DNA of 40,831 nt from Prevotellaceae bacterium (GCA_021204845.1 JAJPYT010000156.1:1-40831); one strand, 5' to 3'. Counted from the first letter of the stretch, positions 9,569 to 18,833 are shown. Made by a program: numbers and translations. The notes: generated by a model from the letters alone, not told the origin.

Positions 9569-9973
9569 ATGAAAGTTTCAAGAATTGAGCATTTGCGCGT
9601 TGCAGTGCAGAAGATAGAGGATGCGCTGCCATTCTTCCAGGACGTGTTGGGCCTCGAGGTCTACAAGACGGAAGTGGTGGAAGACCAGAAAGTGAAGACT
9701 GCCTTCCTGAAGGTGGGCGAAGTGAAGATTGAGTTGCTGGAGCCGACGAGCCCCGACAGCACGGTACAGAAGTTCCTTGACAAGGGTGGACGTGGCGTTC
9801 ACCATGTGGCATTCAAGGTTGAGGATGGCGTGACAGAGGCTCTGGCAGTTTGCGATGCCAAGGGCGTGCGCCTGATTGACAAGGCAATACGTCAGGGAGC
9901 TGACGGCCTGCACATTGCTTTCCTGCACCCGAAGAGTACTTGCGGCATACTCACAGAGCTTTGTGAGGAATAA
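9569..9973 (+). CDS. mce: Methylmalonyl-CoA epimerase
   Basis: IEHLRVAVQKIEDALPFFQDVLGL, GRGVHHVAFKVEDG, LHPKSTCGILTELCE. Confidence 0.95.
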   Translation: MKVSRIEHLRVAVQKIEDALPFFQDVLGLEVYKTEVVEDQKVKTAFLKVGEVKIELLEPTSPDSTVQKFLDKGGRGVHHVAFKVEDGVTEALAVCDAKGVRLIDKAIRQGADGLHIAFLHPKSTCGILTELCEE

Positions 9974-10001
9974 GCGCTTGTAGAGAAAATAATCTGATAA
10001 G

Positions 10002-10042
10002 ACGAGGTTCCGCAGCTGGCGTTTAGGGTTGCGGGACCTTGT
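10002..10042. terminator. Probable bidirectional terminator hairpin, overlapping the 3' end of panD
   Basis: ACGAGGTTCCGCA / TGCGGGACCTTGT stem (13 positions, 3 of them G.T) with downstream GTTGTTTT. Confidence 0.65.
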
Positions 10043-10373
10043 TGTTTTCGGGAAATACGACTTTAGGCTTGAACGTCTTTGCCTCCTCGAAATCCATCTG
10101 GGCGTATGAGAGGATGATGCACACGTCGCCCACCTGCACCCTTCGGGCAGCCGCTCCGTTAAGGCAAACACAGCCCGAACCGCGCTCCCCCTTGATAATG
10201 TATGTCTCGAAGCGTTCGCCGTTGTTGTTGTCGAGCACATGCACTTTCTCGCCCGCAATCATGCCCGCGGCATCCATCAGGTCCTCATCTATGGTGATGC
10301 TGCCCATGTAGTTGAGGTTAGCCTCGGTGACTGTGACGCAATGCAATTTGGATTTCAGAACTTCTATTGTCAT
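10023..10373 (-). CDS. panD: Aspartate 1-decarboxylase
   Basis: [38 protein letters not shown], pro-enzyme GS site; internal ATG start chosen. Confidence 0.96.
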   Translation of the reverse strand: MTIEVLKSKLHCVTVTEANLNYMGSITIDEDLMDAAGMIAGEKVHVLDNNNGERFETYIIKGERGSGCVCLNGAAARRVQVGDVCIILSYAQMDFEEAKTFKPKVVFPENNKVPQP

Positions 10374-10380
10374 GGAGATT

Positions 10381-11232
10381 CTACTTGTATCTGATATGGT
10401 CAATAAGACGTACAGGCAAATGCCCGCAGAAAACGGTGATGCAGCCCACTACGTCGTCGCTCTCAGCCCAGTCGCTCACTTCGCCCAAGGTCTTTCCGTC
10501 CACAATGCTGAAGTATTGCACGTCCAGTCCGTCTACGGCGTTTATTGCCTTGACAACGAAATCTCGCACCTGGCTCACGGAGCTGGAGGCAGCCAGTTTA
10601 CGGCTCTCGGAGAGAGCCTTGTAGATGTTGGCGGCAATTTTCTTCTCCTCCGGGCTCAGCAGGGCGTTGCGGCTGCTCAGCGCCAAACCGTCCGTCTCGC
10701 GCACCACAGGGCAAGGCACAATCTGCAAGGGCAAGGCGAGAGCGTCAACCATGCGCCGCACAACAGCTATCTGCTGGAAGTCCTTTTCTCCGAAATACGC
10801 CCTGTCTGGCTTCACGATGGTGAACAGCTTGCTCACTATTTGGCAGACCCCGTTGAAGTGCCCGGGGCGGTATGCGCCTTCCATCACGCTGTCTGTAGGC
10901 GGGTAGCTGAACTTGCGGGTGTCGGGTTGGGGATACATCTCCTGCACTGACGGGGCGAAGGCTATGATTTCTCCACCTAACGTGTCCAGCAGCTGGCAAT
11001 CTGCCTCTAAGTCGGAAGGATATCTTTCCAAGTCTTTCTTGTTGTTGAACTGCGTAGGATTCAGAAATATGCTTACCACTGTGACGTCATTCTCCCGCAT
11101 GCTACGTTCCACAAGCGAGAGATGTCCCTTGTGCAAGGCTCCCATTGTGGGCACAAGCCCCGCAGTGCCGCCTGACTTTCTGTGTCCGTCCAGCAGGGCT
11201 TGCAATTCTTCTACGGTATGAACCAATACCAT
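10381..11232 (-). CDS. panC: Pantothenate synthetase
   Basis: [46 protein letters not shown]. Confidence 0.97.
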   Translation of the reverse strand: MVLVHTVEELQALLDGHRKSGGTAGLVPTMGALHKGHLSLVERSMRENDVTVVSIFLNPTQFNNKKDLERYPSDLEADCQLLDTLGGEIIAFAPSVQEMYPQPDTRKFSYPPTDSVMEGAYRPGHFNGVCQIVSKLFTIVKPDRAYFGEKDFQQIAVVRRMVDALALPLQIVPCPVVRETDGLALSSRNALLSPEEKKIAANIYKALSESRKLAASSSVSQVRDFVVKAINAVDGLDVQYFSIVDGKTLGEVSDWAESDDVVGCITVFCGHLPVRLIDHIRYK

Positions 11233-11373
11233 TCTCTCTTTTCTTATTGAAAAACGTCGCAAAATAACATAAAATACTCGAAACAGCGAAGGATTTAGCA
11301 TGAATAATTCAGAAAAAGGACAAAAAGAAAGAGTTATGCGAAGCTTGATAACTCAATATTCATCTTTTTTTTG

Positions 11374-11381
11374 TATCTTTG
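11374..11381 (+). promoter_or_regulatory. -7 box TATCTTTG upstream of the GT5-like gene
   Basis: match to TAnnTTTG, 33 bp before ATG 11414. Confidence 0.65.
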
Positions 11382-11413
11382 CATGCGAGGACCCTTTTAT
11401 ATGTGCAATTGCG

Positions 11414-12241
11414 ATGAAGGCTAACAGAATATTGTTCGTCACACAGGAGATTAACCCCTATGTGCCAGAGTCTCCGCTTACCCGCTTGGGCAGGGAAGTG
11501 CCGCTGAAAAGCATAGAGGCGGGCAGGGAAATCAGGGCCTTCATGCCAAAATGGGGCAATATCAACGAGCGGCGCAACCAGTTGCACGAGGTGATACGCC
11601 TCTCCGGCCTTAACCTCACCATAGACAAGGTGGATCATCCGCTAATCATAAAAGTGGCGAGCCTGGCGGGATACCGCATGCAGATTTATTTTATAGACAG
11701 CGAGGACTTCTTCTCCAGACGCCTTCACGAGCGTGATGCCGAGGGGGTGGAATATCGTGACAACTTCGAGCGTGCCGTCTTCTATGCGCGTAGTGTGCTG
11801 GAGACGGTGAAAAAGTTGCGCTGGTCCCCTGATATCATTCATTGTCAGGGCTGGATTTCGTGCCTCGTGCCAGTCTATCTGAGAACGGCGTTTGCCGACG
11901 ATATGGTATTGCAGAACAGCCGTGTCGTCTATAGCCAAAGTGACAACCTGCTCACCTTGGGCACTGGACCTCGTGCCGCCAACCTGCTGGAATACCGTTC
12001 CACTGGCGCCGAGGCGATAAGTGAGTTCGGAAACGAGCTCACGCCACGGCAGATGGATATGCTTGCCATAAAATATTCCGATGGTGTCAGCTTCAATTCT
12101 TCCACGGAGCCAGAGGAGCTCGTGCAGTATGCCCGTAGCAAGGGCAAATCCATAATGAAGAAAGGCGCTGACGCCCTTCCATCTGATTATGTTGAATTCT
12201 TTGATTACGTTTGGGGAAAGGACAGGAGTGAGGCAAACTGA
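11414..12241 (+). CDS. Short glycogen/starch synthase-like protein (GT5 N-terminal domain only)
   Basis: MKANRILFVTQEINPYVPESPLTRLGREVPLK...DIIHCQGWISCLVPVYLRT; 275 aa, no C-terminal GT1-type half. Confidence 0.85.
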   Translation: MKANRILFVTQEINPYVPESPLTRLGREVPLKSIEAGREIRAFMPKWGNINERRNQLHEVIRLSGLNLTIDKVDHPLIIKVASLAGYRMQIYFIDSEDFFSRRLHERDAEGVEYRDNFERAVFYARSVLETVKKLRWSPDIIHCQGWISCLVPVYLRTAFADDMVLQNSRVVYSQSDNLLTLGTGPRAANLLEYRSTGAEAISEFGNELTPRQMDMLAIKYSDGVSFNSSTEPEELVQYARSKGKSIMKKGADALPSDYVEFFDYVWGKDRSEAN

Positions 12242-12272
12242 CTTTTCTCATATCCAGAGGGTTAAGCACCTC

Positions 12273-13697
12273 ATGCGTTTGTATTGTTGGGGCTCAGTGC
12301 TGGTTTGCCTCCTTGCCTCTTGCGACGATAACACAGCATCTCTTGGCATCTACCCTATGACGGACGGGATTACGAACTCAACCGCCATCTATCAGCTCAC
12401 GACACGGTCGTTGCTTATGGACTCCGTTGTGGCGGGCAGCACTATAAGCTCGCTCGGTCTCATTACCGACCCTGAGACTGGCGCGGAGGTAAAAGCCGAT
12501 TTCGCCGCGCAGTTTTATACGTTCGAGAACTATGAGTTCCCTGCCCGTGACCTGATGATTGGCACAGTAGACGGCGAGGATCAGCGCGGGGTGGTGCAGT
12601 GCGACTCCGTGGAGCTACGCTTCTACTTCGACGATTATTATGGCGACGCTGATAATCCCATGAAGATGGAAGTATACGAACTGGACTCCTTGAACGTGCT
12701 AAGCGAGGATTCCACTTATTTCACCGACATGGACCTCTCCGCTTTTGTGCCCGAGGGCGCCGAGCCGCTCTGTTCAAGAGTGTTTGCCCCGATGGATTAT
12801 AATCTGGATGAGACCACCCTTACCAGCAGCACCCACAGCCACAACGTCCGCGTGGTGCTTGACAAGGAGCTAGGACAGCGCATAATGGACAAATATTACG
12901 AGGACCCCACTAACTTTCAGGATTCCTACCACTTTATACGCAACGTGTTCCCAGGAGTTTACGTCACGACCACGGGTGGAAAGGGCACGATGCTTTACGT
13001 TTATGTGGGCACTTGCAATGTGTATTTCCGCTATGGAGATGCCGATGAGCCAGACAGCCTTTATGTCGGAATGGCACGTTTCTCTGCAACTCCCGAGGTT
13101 ATTCAGACGACTCACTTCTCCAATGGTGATATGTCCGCTCTCGTTGAGGACTCCACCTGCACTTATCTGAAAACGCCTGCTGGTATATGTACCGAGATGA
13201 CTTTGCCCATTGACGAGGTCTTTAGCGGTCAGCACGCCACAGACAGCGTGAGCATGGCATCAGTCACCATCACTCGCTACAACAAGGAACAGACAAATTA
13301 CCAGCTTGGAACGCCAAGTGAATTGCTCATGGTGCGCAAGAAAGACTACTATTCCTTCTTCCGCGACGGGCAGGTTTCAGACAACCGCACAAGCTATACC
13401 ACCTCTTTCAGCAACACTTATAACACTTACACTTTTGACAATATTTGCCGTCTACTGGCATATTGCAAGCACGAGAAGATGACCGAGGCGCAGAACGCTG
13501 GTATAAGCGAGGAAGAGTGGGCGGAGCAGAATCCTGACTGGAACAAGGTCTTGCTAATTCCCGTGACCACGAGCAGCAACACCAGCGGCTCGGAAGTAAG
13601 CGTAACTCACGACATGAGTCTGAACAGCATTCGTCTCGTTGGCGGCACCACGAAGATAGAAATGCAGGTCATTTACAGCAAATTCTATCAGGAGTAG
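12273..13697 (+). CDS. DUF4270 family lipoprotein
   Basis: lipobox LVCLLASCDD; overall sequence and placement after the GT5-like gene typical of DUF4270 in Bacteroidales. Confidence 0.8.
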   Translation: MRLYCWGSVLVCLLASCDDNTASLGIYPMTDGITNSTAIYQLTTRSLLMDSVVAGSTISSLGLITDPETGAEVKADFAAQFYTFENYEFPARDLMIGTVDGEDQRGVVQCDSVELRFYFDDYYGDADNPMKMEVYELDSLNVLSEDSTYFTDMDLSAFVPEGAEPLCSRVFAPMDYNLDETTLTSSTHSHNVRVVLDKELGQRIMDKYYEDPTNFQDSYHFIRNVFPGVYVTTTGGKGTMLYVYVGTCNVYFRYGDADEPDSLYVGMARFSATPEVIQTTHFSNGDMSALVEDSTCTYLKTPAGICTEMTLPIDEVFSGQHATDSVSMASVTITRYNKEQTNYQLGTPSELLMVRKKDYYSFFRDGQVSDNRTSYTTSFSNTYNTYTFDNICRLLAYCKHEKMTEAQNAGISEEEWAEQNPDWNKVLLIPVTTSSNTSGSEVSVTHDMSLNSIRLVGGTTKIEMQVIYSKFYQE

Positions 13698-13705
13698 CCT
13701 TATAT

Positions 13706-15925
13706 TCAGAAAGGCAGACCCACCGCGAAATGGAGGGAGAAGTCTCTGCCGAATTTGGGATGTATGATGGGGTAGTGGTGTCTTGCGTCGCTGTAGGCGG
13801 GGTTTATGGCTTTCATGCCTCCGTCGAGACGCAGAATGAAGTAATTAAAGTTAAGCCTTAGACCAAGTCCGTAGGAGACGGCTATCTGTTTCCAGAAAGT
13901 GTCGAAACGGAACTGTCCGCCTGGTTGTTCCTCGTAATTGCATATCGTCCAGATGTTGCCAGCGTCTATAAATGCCGCCCCGTCCACAAGCCATAAGAGG
14001 TGGCTGCGGTACTCCACGTTCATGTCGAGTTTTATGTCTCCCGTCTGGTTTATGAAGTCTATCTGCCCGTTCTCCCCGCGGAACGAGCCTGGGCCAAGCT
14101 CTCTCACCGACCAGCCCCTCACGCTGTTGGCTCCTCCGCTGAAATAGCGCTTCTCGTATGGCAGCACGTCAGCGTTGCCGTAGGGATAGGCAATTCCAAG
14201 ACCAAAATGCAAAGCCAGCGAGTTGTCGGCAGTGAAACGGAAGCTTTTGGCAAAATCGAAGTCGCCCTTCACGTATTCGGCGTATGCGATGTTGAACAAT
14301 GTGTAGTGTCCGTCGCTGTTTTTTGCCGTGCCAAAGAGCGATGTCATACCGTAGAGAAAGTTGCCCGCTGTCTCTATGTTCAGGCGGATATTCCATGCGT
14401 TCGTGCCATAGTTTCCGGTGGAAGCGGAGATAGGCTGGCTGCTGTAGTTGAGCGTGTAGCCCCATTTCATTATGAAGAGGTCCTCGTAGTTGTAGCGCAG
14501 AATCGCGTTGCGGGAGGAGGCGTTTTCCAGATACTCTTCCCTGAAAGTAGAGGAAATCCAGGGCATGAACACGTAGTTTAGGTCTATCAAGTCTATGCGG
14601 TGCTGGCGGCGTCGGTTGTCGGTTGACCAACGGTAGCGCCACACTCCCGTGACCACTCGGCGGTGAAACTCGGGGCGGTCCTGACTGTCGTACATCAGAG
14701 ATATCTCGCTCGTGGAGACTGCCCTTTTGCGGAAATCGCTGCTGACCATCGGAATCATCAGGTCGGGAAAGACGAGCGAGGCCTCTACGCTGTATTCAAT
14801 ATAGTTCTGCGCGTCGTAGCCGTCCAATCCCTTTATTGCCTCGTATGCGCCCCTTACTTTCAGATTAAGCAGCTCGGAGCCTTTCATCAGATTTCTGTTC
14901 TGATACGAGAGACTTACGGCGGCTCCGAGGTCACCGCTACTGTTGGTACCCTCCAGCTCCGCATTGAAAGTGTTCGGCTTGCTCGTCACTACGGTTATCG
15001 TGGCATCGAGGGCTGTGCTGTCTTCCTCGTTCACGTTCATCTGGATATTGGAGCTCAACACCGCCCCCATCGTGGCAAGGTTGGCGTACGTGTCTTGCAC
15101 CCGCCGCTCGCTGTATAGGTCGCCGGGGATTATCAGGCTCTTGCCTTTCAGCACATTGTCTCGTATTGGTCGCCGTTTAAGCAGGGAATCGGTCTGGAAA
15201 TCCACAGATTTTATGTGGTATTGCAGGTGTGGGCTGCGCTCTGTCTGCCCCGTTGTGTAGAAATTCTCAACTGTCATCTTCAGCCAGACATTCTTGTTCC
15301 CTCCAGTGGTGTCAGCCTCATAGTGAATGAATCCCTTGTTGAACTGGTAATAACCGTTGTTTCTCAGCAACTTGTCTATGCGGGTCAGTTCCTGCTCCAG
15401 TTCGTTCACGTCGAATGGCATGCCCGTGTAAAGTCTGGAGTCTGCGCGCGTGCTGTCAGCAATGTGGCGTATGGTGCTGTCTTGTATGTCTTCCTCTATC
15501 TCCGACACATAGTAGCGCTCTCCGGCATGTATGTCATACACGGCTTTCAGCTTGAATTTGCGCTTCTGCTCCTCCAGCCTCACGCAGGCCTGCAAGTATC
15601 CCATGTTTCTCGCCGCGTTTTCCATCGAGGCGCGCGCTTTCTCCGCTTTCAGAGAGTCGTATATCACGGGCTTCTGTCCTATTCTGTGCATGAAGCGGTT
15701 GTACCTTTTCGTCGTGTCCGTTCCGCTTATTGCGTAAGGCGACATGGGCACCTTTAGCACGTTGAACCACTTGGTGTTCGGGTGTTGCTGTATGTAAGCC
15801 GAGAATTGCCCTGCCGAGAGTTCCTTACTGTCGGTGCGCACAGCCACCTTGTCGAGCAGATATTCATCGTCTCCCACAAAGCGTGAGACATTACATGATA
15901 TCAACAAGACCGATGTCAATATCAT
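13706..15925 (-). CDS. OMP85/BamA-TamA family outer-membrane assembly protein (surface antigen), lipoprotein signal
   Basis: MILTSVLLISC lipobox; POTRA-like N-terminal part; RYFSGGANSVRGWSVRELGPGSFRG (OMP85 VRGF/Y-type motif); ATG at 15925 preferred because the -7 box overlaps the ORF-caller start at 15970. Confidence 0.88.
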   Translation of the reverse strand: MILTSVLLISCNVSRFVGDDEYLLDKVAVRTDSKELSAGQFSAYIQQHPNTKWFNVLKVPMSPYAISGTDTTKRYNRFMHRIGQKPVIYDSLKAEKARASMENAARNMGYLQACVRLEEQKRKFKLKAVYDIHAGERYYVSEIEEDIQDSTIRHIADSTRADSRLYTGMPFDVNELEQELTRIDKLLRNNGYYQFNKGFIHYEADTTGGNKNVWLKMTVENFYTTGQTERSPHLQYHIKSVDFQTDSLLKRRPIRDNVLKGKSLIIPGDLYSERRVQDTYANLATMGAVLSSNIQMNVNEEDSTALDATITVVTSKPNTFNAELEGTNSSGDLGAAVSLSYQNRNLMKGSELLNLKVRGAYEAIKGLDGYDAQNYIEYSVEASLVFPDLMIPMVSSDFRKRAVSTSEISLMYDSQDRPEFHRRVVTGVWRYRWSTDNRRRQHRIDLIDLNYVFMPWISSTFREEYLENASSRNAILRYNYEDLFIMKWGYTLNYSSQPISASTGNYGTNAWNIRLNIETAGNFLYGMTSLFGTAKNSDGHYTLFNIAYAEYVKGDFDFAKSFRFTADNSLALHFGLGIAYPYGNADVLPYEKRYFSGGANSVRGWSVRELGPGSFRGENGQIDFINQTGDIKLDMNVEYRSHLLWLVDGAAFIDAGNIWTICNYEEQPGGQFRFDTFWKQIAVSYGLGLRLNFNYFILRLDGGMKAINPAYSDARHHYPIIHPKFGRDFSLHFAVGLPF

Positions 15926-15967
15926 GAAAACCACTTGTTTCGTCACGCCTGTCAGGTTCACGGTGTG

Positions 15968-15975
15968 CAAATATA
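15968..15975 (-). promoter_or_regulatory. -7 box TATATTTG (minus strand) for the OMP85-like gene
   Basis: CAAATATA on + strand; about 43 bp upstream of ATG 15925. Confidence 0.6.
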
Positions 15976-16074
15976 AGGCTTTTTCGCGTTATTTGAAAAC
16001 TCGCGCGGCGGTTTATATCCATTTGCCACATCATGAGTACCTTATGATAGTCTGGCATATCAGCCAGAGGACGT

Positions 16075-16106
16075 GGGTGTGTCAAAAAGGAGCACCTCTG
16101 GCGCTC
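16075..16106. repeat. GGGTGTGTCAAAA motif followed by a short hairpin (GAGCACC-TCT-GGCGCTC)
   Basis: 13-bp motif shared with 40602 and 40637; minus-strand hairpin GAGCGCC-AGA-GGTGCTC matches the 40670 hairpin. Confidence 0.75.
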
Positions 16107-16238
16107 GTACTGCTTGCGAACGGCAAAGCCCTCATCGAAGATAAACTCTATGTATCTCGTTTTGATACATCCTCTTGCGAAAAGTGGAGTGGTTAGCTTC
16201 GTTGAGGGCTTCACCGTTCACCATTTTTCTTATATGGC

Positions 16239-17297
16239 TTATCTGCGTCCGCCACCTCCGCGGCTTCCTCCGCCACTGGAGCGGCTTGCGCCCCCGCTGC
16301 TGCGCACAGAGCTGCCTGAGCTTGCTCTCGAGCTTCCTGCGCCCCCGCTTCTGGTGGAAGTGCCGCCCACTCTCGACCCGCTTCCGACGCTTGATGTGGA
16401 ACGGCTGTTGGAGGAACTTACGGTGCTACGGCTGCTGCTGCGCATTCCGCTGTTTTGCGATGAGCTTACTGAAGAGTTTCTGCTTATTGATGTACTACCC
16501 GTGCTTCTGCTACCCGTCGTGCTTGTGCCACGGTTGCCCACTGTGCCGGTGCTTCTGCCCGCCGTAGTGCCAGTGTTTCGGTTATTGCTTGTACTCTGGT
16601 TTCTGCTGTTGCCCGTCGTGGTGCCAGTGTTTCTGCTGCCTGCATTACTGCCGCGGTTGGCACCCACGGAAGAGTTGCTTCCGCGGTTTGTGTTGTTAGA
16701 GCCGGCTCTGTTTCCCGTGTTTCTCTGTGCGCTGGTGTTTCCTCTGCCTGCGCCCGGAGTTCCGTAGCGCCCGCCGTTGCTGCCGTTAGGGTGACCGACC
16801 ATGCTTTGGCTTCTGCCTCGCAGCCCCCCGTTCCATGCGGGGCGACGGTTGGCATAGAAACTTCTTGTCAGGTAATGGGCATGGCCATGAGCGCCTCTGT
16901 AGGTCAGGAACACTCCTGGTCTGTCGAAGAAGAAGTAACCATGGGCGTAATACCTGAAGATGGGGAAGTACCATCCTCCGCTCAGCCAATACACGGGGTG
17001 CAGAAAATAATCGGCGGCAATAAAGGCAGCCCACTGCCAGTCGTAAAGTATGTAGCGCAAGTCGGCATTCCGGTATTCGAGATAAGCCGCGTCAATGTCC
17101 GACTCGTCGTTCAGCGCCAGCAGGTAATCCAGGTTTTTTTCAAAGGCATCGTTGTACTGGTCGTCGTTCAGGTTCAGTTCGTATGCCATTTTATCGGTCA
17201 GGTAATAAGCCTGGTCACGCGCCGTCTCGTAGTCCATGGCGTTCAGCGCGCATGCGAAGCCGAAAGCCACCGCTGTTGTGAATAATAGTTTTTTCAT
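16239..17297 (-). CDS. Hypothetical secreted protein with long low-complexity S/G/R/N/T-rich C-terminal region
   Basis: signal peptide MKKLLFTTAVAFGFACALNA, Tyr/Phe/Trp-rich middle, about 200 aa of S/G/R/N/T repeats ending GGGSRGGGGRR. Confidence 0.85.
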   Translation of the reverse strand: MKKLLFTTAVAFGFACALNAMDYETARDQAYYLTDKMAYELNLNDDQYNDAFEKNLDYLLALNDESDIDAAYLEYRNADLRYILYDWQWAAFIAADYFLHPVYWLSGGWYFPIFRYYAHGYFFFDRPGVFLTYRGAHGHAHYLTRSFYANRRPAWNGGLRGRSQSMVGHPNGSNGGRYGTPGAGRGNTSAQRNTGNRAGSNNTNRGSNSSVGANRGSNAGSRNTGTTTGNSRNQSTSNNRNTGTTAGRSTGTVGNRGTSTTGSRSTGSTSISRNSSVSSSQNSGMRSSSRSTVSSSNSRSTSSVGSGSRVGGTSTRSGGAGSSRASSGSSVRSSGGASRSSGGGSRGGGGRR

Positions 17298-17320
17298 AGC
17301 TCCGAATCTTTATTTTGATG

Positions 17321-17328
17321 CAAAGATA
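17321..17328 (-). promoter_or_regulatory. -7 box TATCTTTG (minus strand) for the S/G/R-rich protein
   Basis: CAAAGATA on + strand, 24 bp upstream of start at 17297. Confidence 0.6.
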
Positions 17329-17404
17329 AGCGCTTTGCCATGGCTGGCGGGACGGATTTTTCCTAAACGAGGCGGGGGATTTTCCTAATAGGGGGATTCC
17401 TCCC

Positions 17405-18205
17405 TTAGAGCAGGGAAGTGAAGAGAAAGTGCCGCGTCTCTATCTTCACTGGCTCACGGAAAAGGGCAAACACACTGCTACCGCTGCCGCTCATAGAGGC
17501 GTATAGCGCCCCTCTGCGGTAGAGCTCTTCCTTGACGCGGGCTATTTCGGGATGGCGGGGGAACACGCTCGCCTCGAAGTCGTTGCGCATGGCTGCTCTC
17601 CACGTGGTGACGTCTTGCCCGATAATTTCTTGCAACCGCAAGGGAGAAACTTGTGGCTTCACCAGTGCGTATGCCTCTTTCGTGGAGACTGTCTCGGCTG
17701 GTTTTATAAGCACCAGAAACAGTCCGCTAAGGTCTAAATTAACAGGAGAGAACACGTCTCCTATGCCTTCGGCAAACACTGGTGTCGCCCTGACAAAGAA
17801 GGCGCAGTCGGCTCCCAAGCGTGTGACCAGTCTCTCCATTTCCCCCACACTCATGCCGAGCCCGAACATCTCGTTCAGCATCTTCACAGTAAACGCCGCG
17901 TCGCTGCTGCCTCCGCCCAATCCCGCGCCCGATGGTATGTTCTTGCGCAGCCGTATTCTCACTTGAGGCACGGCATATCCCTCACCGCGCAGCAGGCGCA
18001 CTGCCCGCATCACCAGATTGTTGTCGGCGCTGCCCTCAACAGGTATTCCCGTTGTCTGGAGACTGTCGCGCTCCGCCGCTTCTATTTGCAGCTCGTCGCA
18101 TAGCGGGATAGGGTAGAACACGGTTTCCAGATTATGGTAACCGTCTGGTCTCTTTTCCACAATGTTGAGTCCCAAGTTTATCTTTGCGCAGGGTAGTGAA
18201 AGCAT
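17405..18205 (-). CDS. ispE: 4-diphosphocytidyl-2-C-methyl-D-erythritol kinase
   Basis: CAKINLGLNIVEKRPDGYHNLETVFYPI, IPSGAGLGGGSSDAA, SMSGSGSSVFAL. Confidence 0.97.
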   Translation of the reverse strand: MLSLPCAKINLGLNIVEKRPDGYHNLETVFYPIPLCDELQIEAAERDSLQTTGIPVEGSADNNLVMRAVRLLRGEGYAVPQVRIRLRKNIPSGAGLGGGSSDAAFTVKMLNEMFGLGMSVGEMERLVTRLGADCAFFVRATPVFAEGIGDVFSPVNLDLSGLFLVLIKPAETVSTKEAYALVKPQVSPLRLQEIIGQDVTTWRAAMRNDFEASVFPRHPEIARVKEELYRRGALYASMSGSGSSVFALFREPVKIETRHFLFTSLL

Positions 18206-18224
18206 ATCTGTCTATTTAAGATGC

Positions 18225-18689
18225 TCATAGCTCCGCATAATCGGGAATTTGGGGCAGAAAAGCGTATGTGCCGCTCTCGTAGTCCAAGCGGAGGCAATAG
18301 TGGCACAGACCGTTGCTCACGGTCAGGTAGTTAACACGCAGAGCTGTGTTGTAACGCGTTATCTGGTCGAACACTTTCTGCGTCATTTTAATGTTCGGTG
18401 CCTTGTATTCTATTATCATGCGGGCGTGGCCCTTTGTGTCGTACAGCACAGTGTCACAGCGTTTTGTGGTGTTACCCACGGTCAGTGAGATCTCGTTGCC
18501 CATGAGAGTGGCTGGATAGCCCTTCTGCTCTGTCAAGTAGTGCACGAAATGCTGGCGCACCCATTCCTCGGGGGTCAGCGCCACATAGCGCCGGCGCAGT
18601 ATGTCGAACACAGAGACGCGTCCGCCTTCTTCCCTCAGTCTCAGTGCCGTTGTGGGCAGATTCAGTTGCTCCATGCTCTTGTCTCTCAC
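18225..18689 (-). CDS. Stand-alone type I restriction HsdR N-terminal-domain protein (PD-(D/E)XK-like)
   Basis: RYVALTPEEWVRQHFVHYL; CDTVLYDTKGHARMIIEYKAPN (D...ExK); 154 aa only; internal Met start at 18674 also possible. Confidence 0.85.
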   Translation of the reverse strand: MRDKSMEQLNLPTTALRLREEGGRVSVFDILRRRYVALTPEEWVRQHFVHYLTEQKGYPATLMGNEISLTVGNTTKRCDTVLYDTKGHARMIIEYKAPNIKMTQKVFDQITRYNTALRVNYLTVSNGLCHYCLRLDYESGTYAFLPQIPDYAEL

Positions 18690-18833
18690 TCGTCAGTTAC
18701 TAAGGGCAAAATTAGTCTCTATTTCGTAAAGGCATAGCGAATTAATGGAATTTAACTTATCCCAAGGCATCAGTGGGGCGTGGTAAGTAAAACAGTTTTC
18801 CCCTGCCGCATTGTGGCAAAAGGAATTTTTCTG

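Noticed and set aside
14000-14581. 193-aa plus-strand ORF within the OMP85-like gene
   Set aside because: Antisense shadow; no recognisable protein features.
15926-15970. ORF-caller N-terminal extension MHTVNLTGVTKQVVF of the OMP85-like protein
   Set aside because: The extended start overlaps the TATATTTG -7 box, and the internal Met gives a clean lipoprotein signal.
16114-16767. 217-aa plus-strand ORF rich in Leu/Pro/Val opposite the S/G/R-rich gene
   Set aside because: Composition is the antisense shadow of the low-complexity repeats; no promoter or start context, and the minus-strand ORF has a clear signal peptide.
18225-18689. Complete type I restriction-modification system
   Set aside because: Only the HsdR N-terminal domain is present; no hsdM, hsdS or helicase part nearby.
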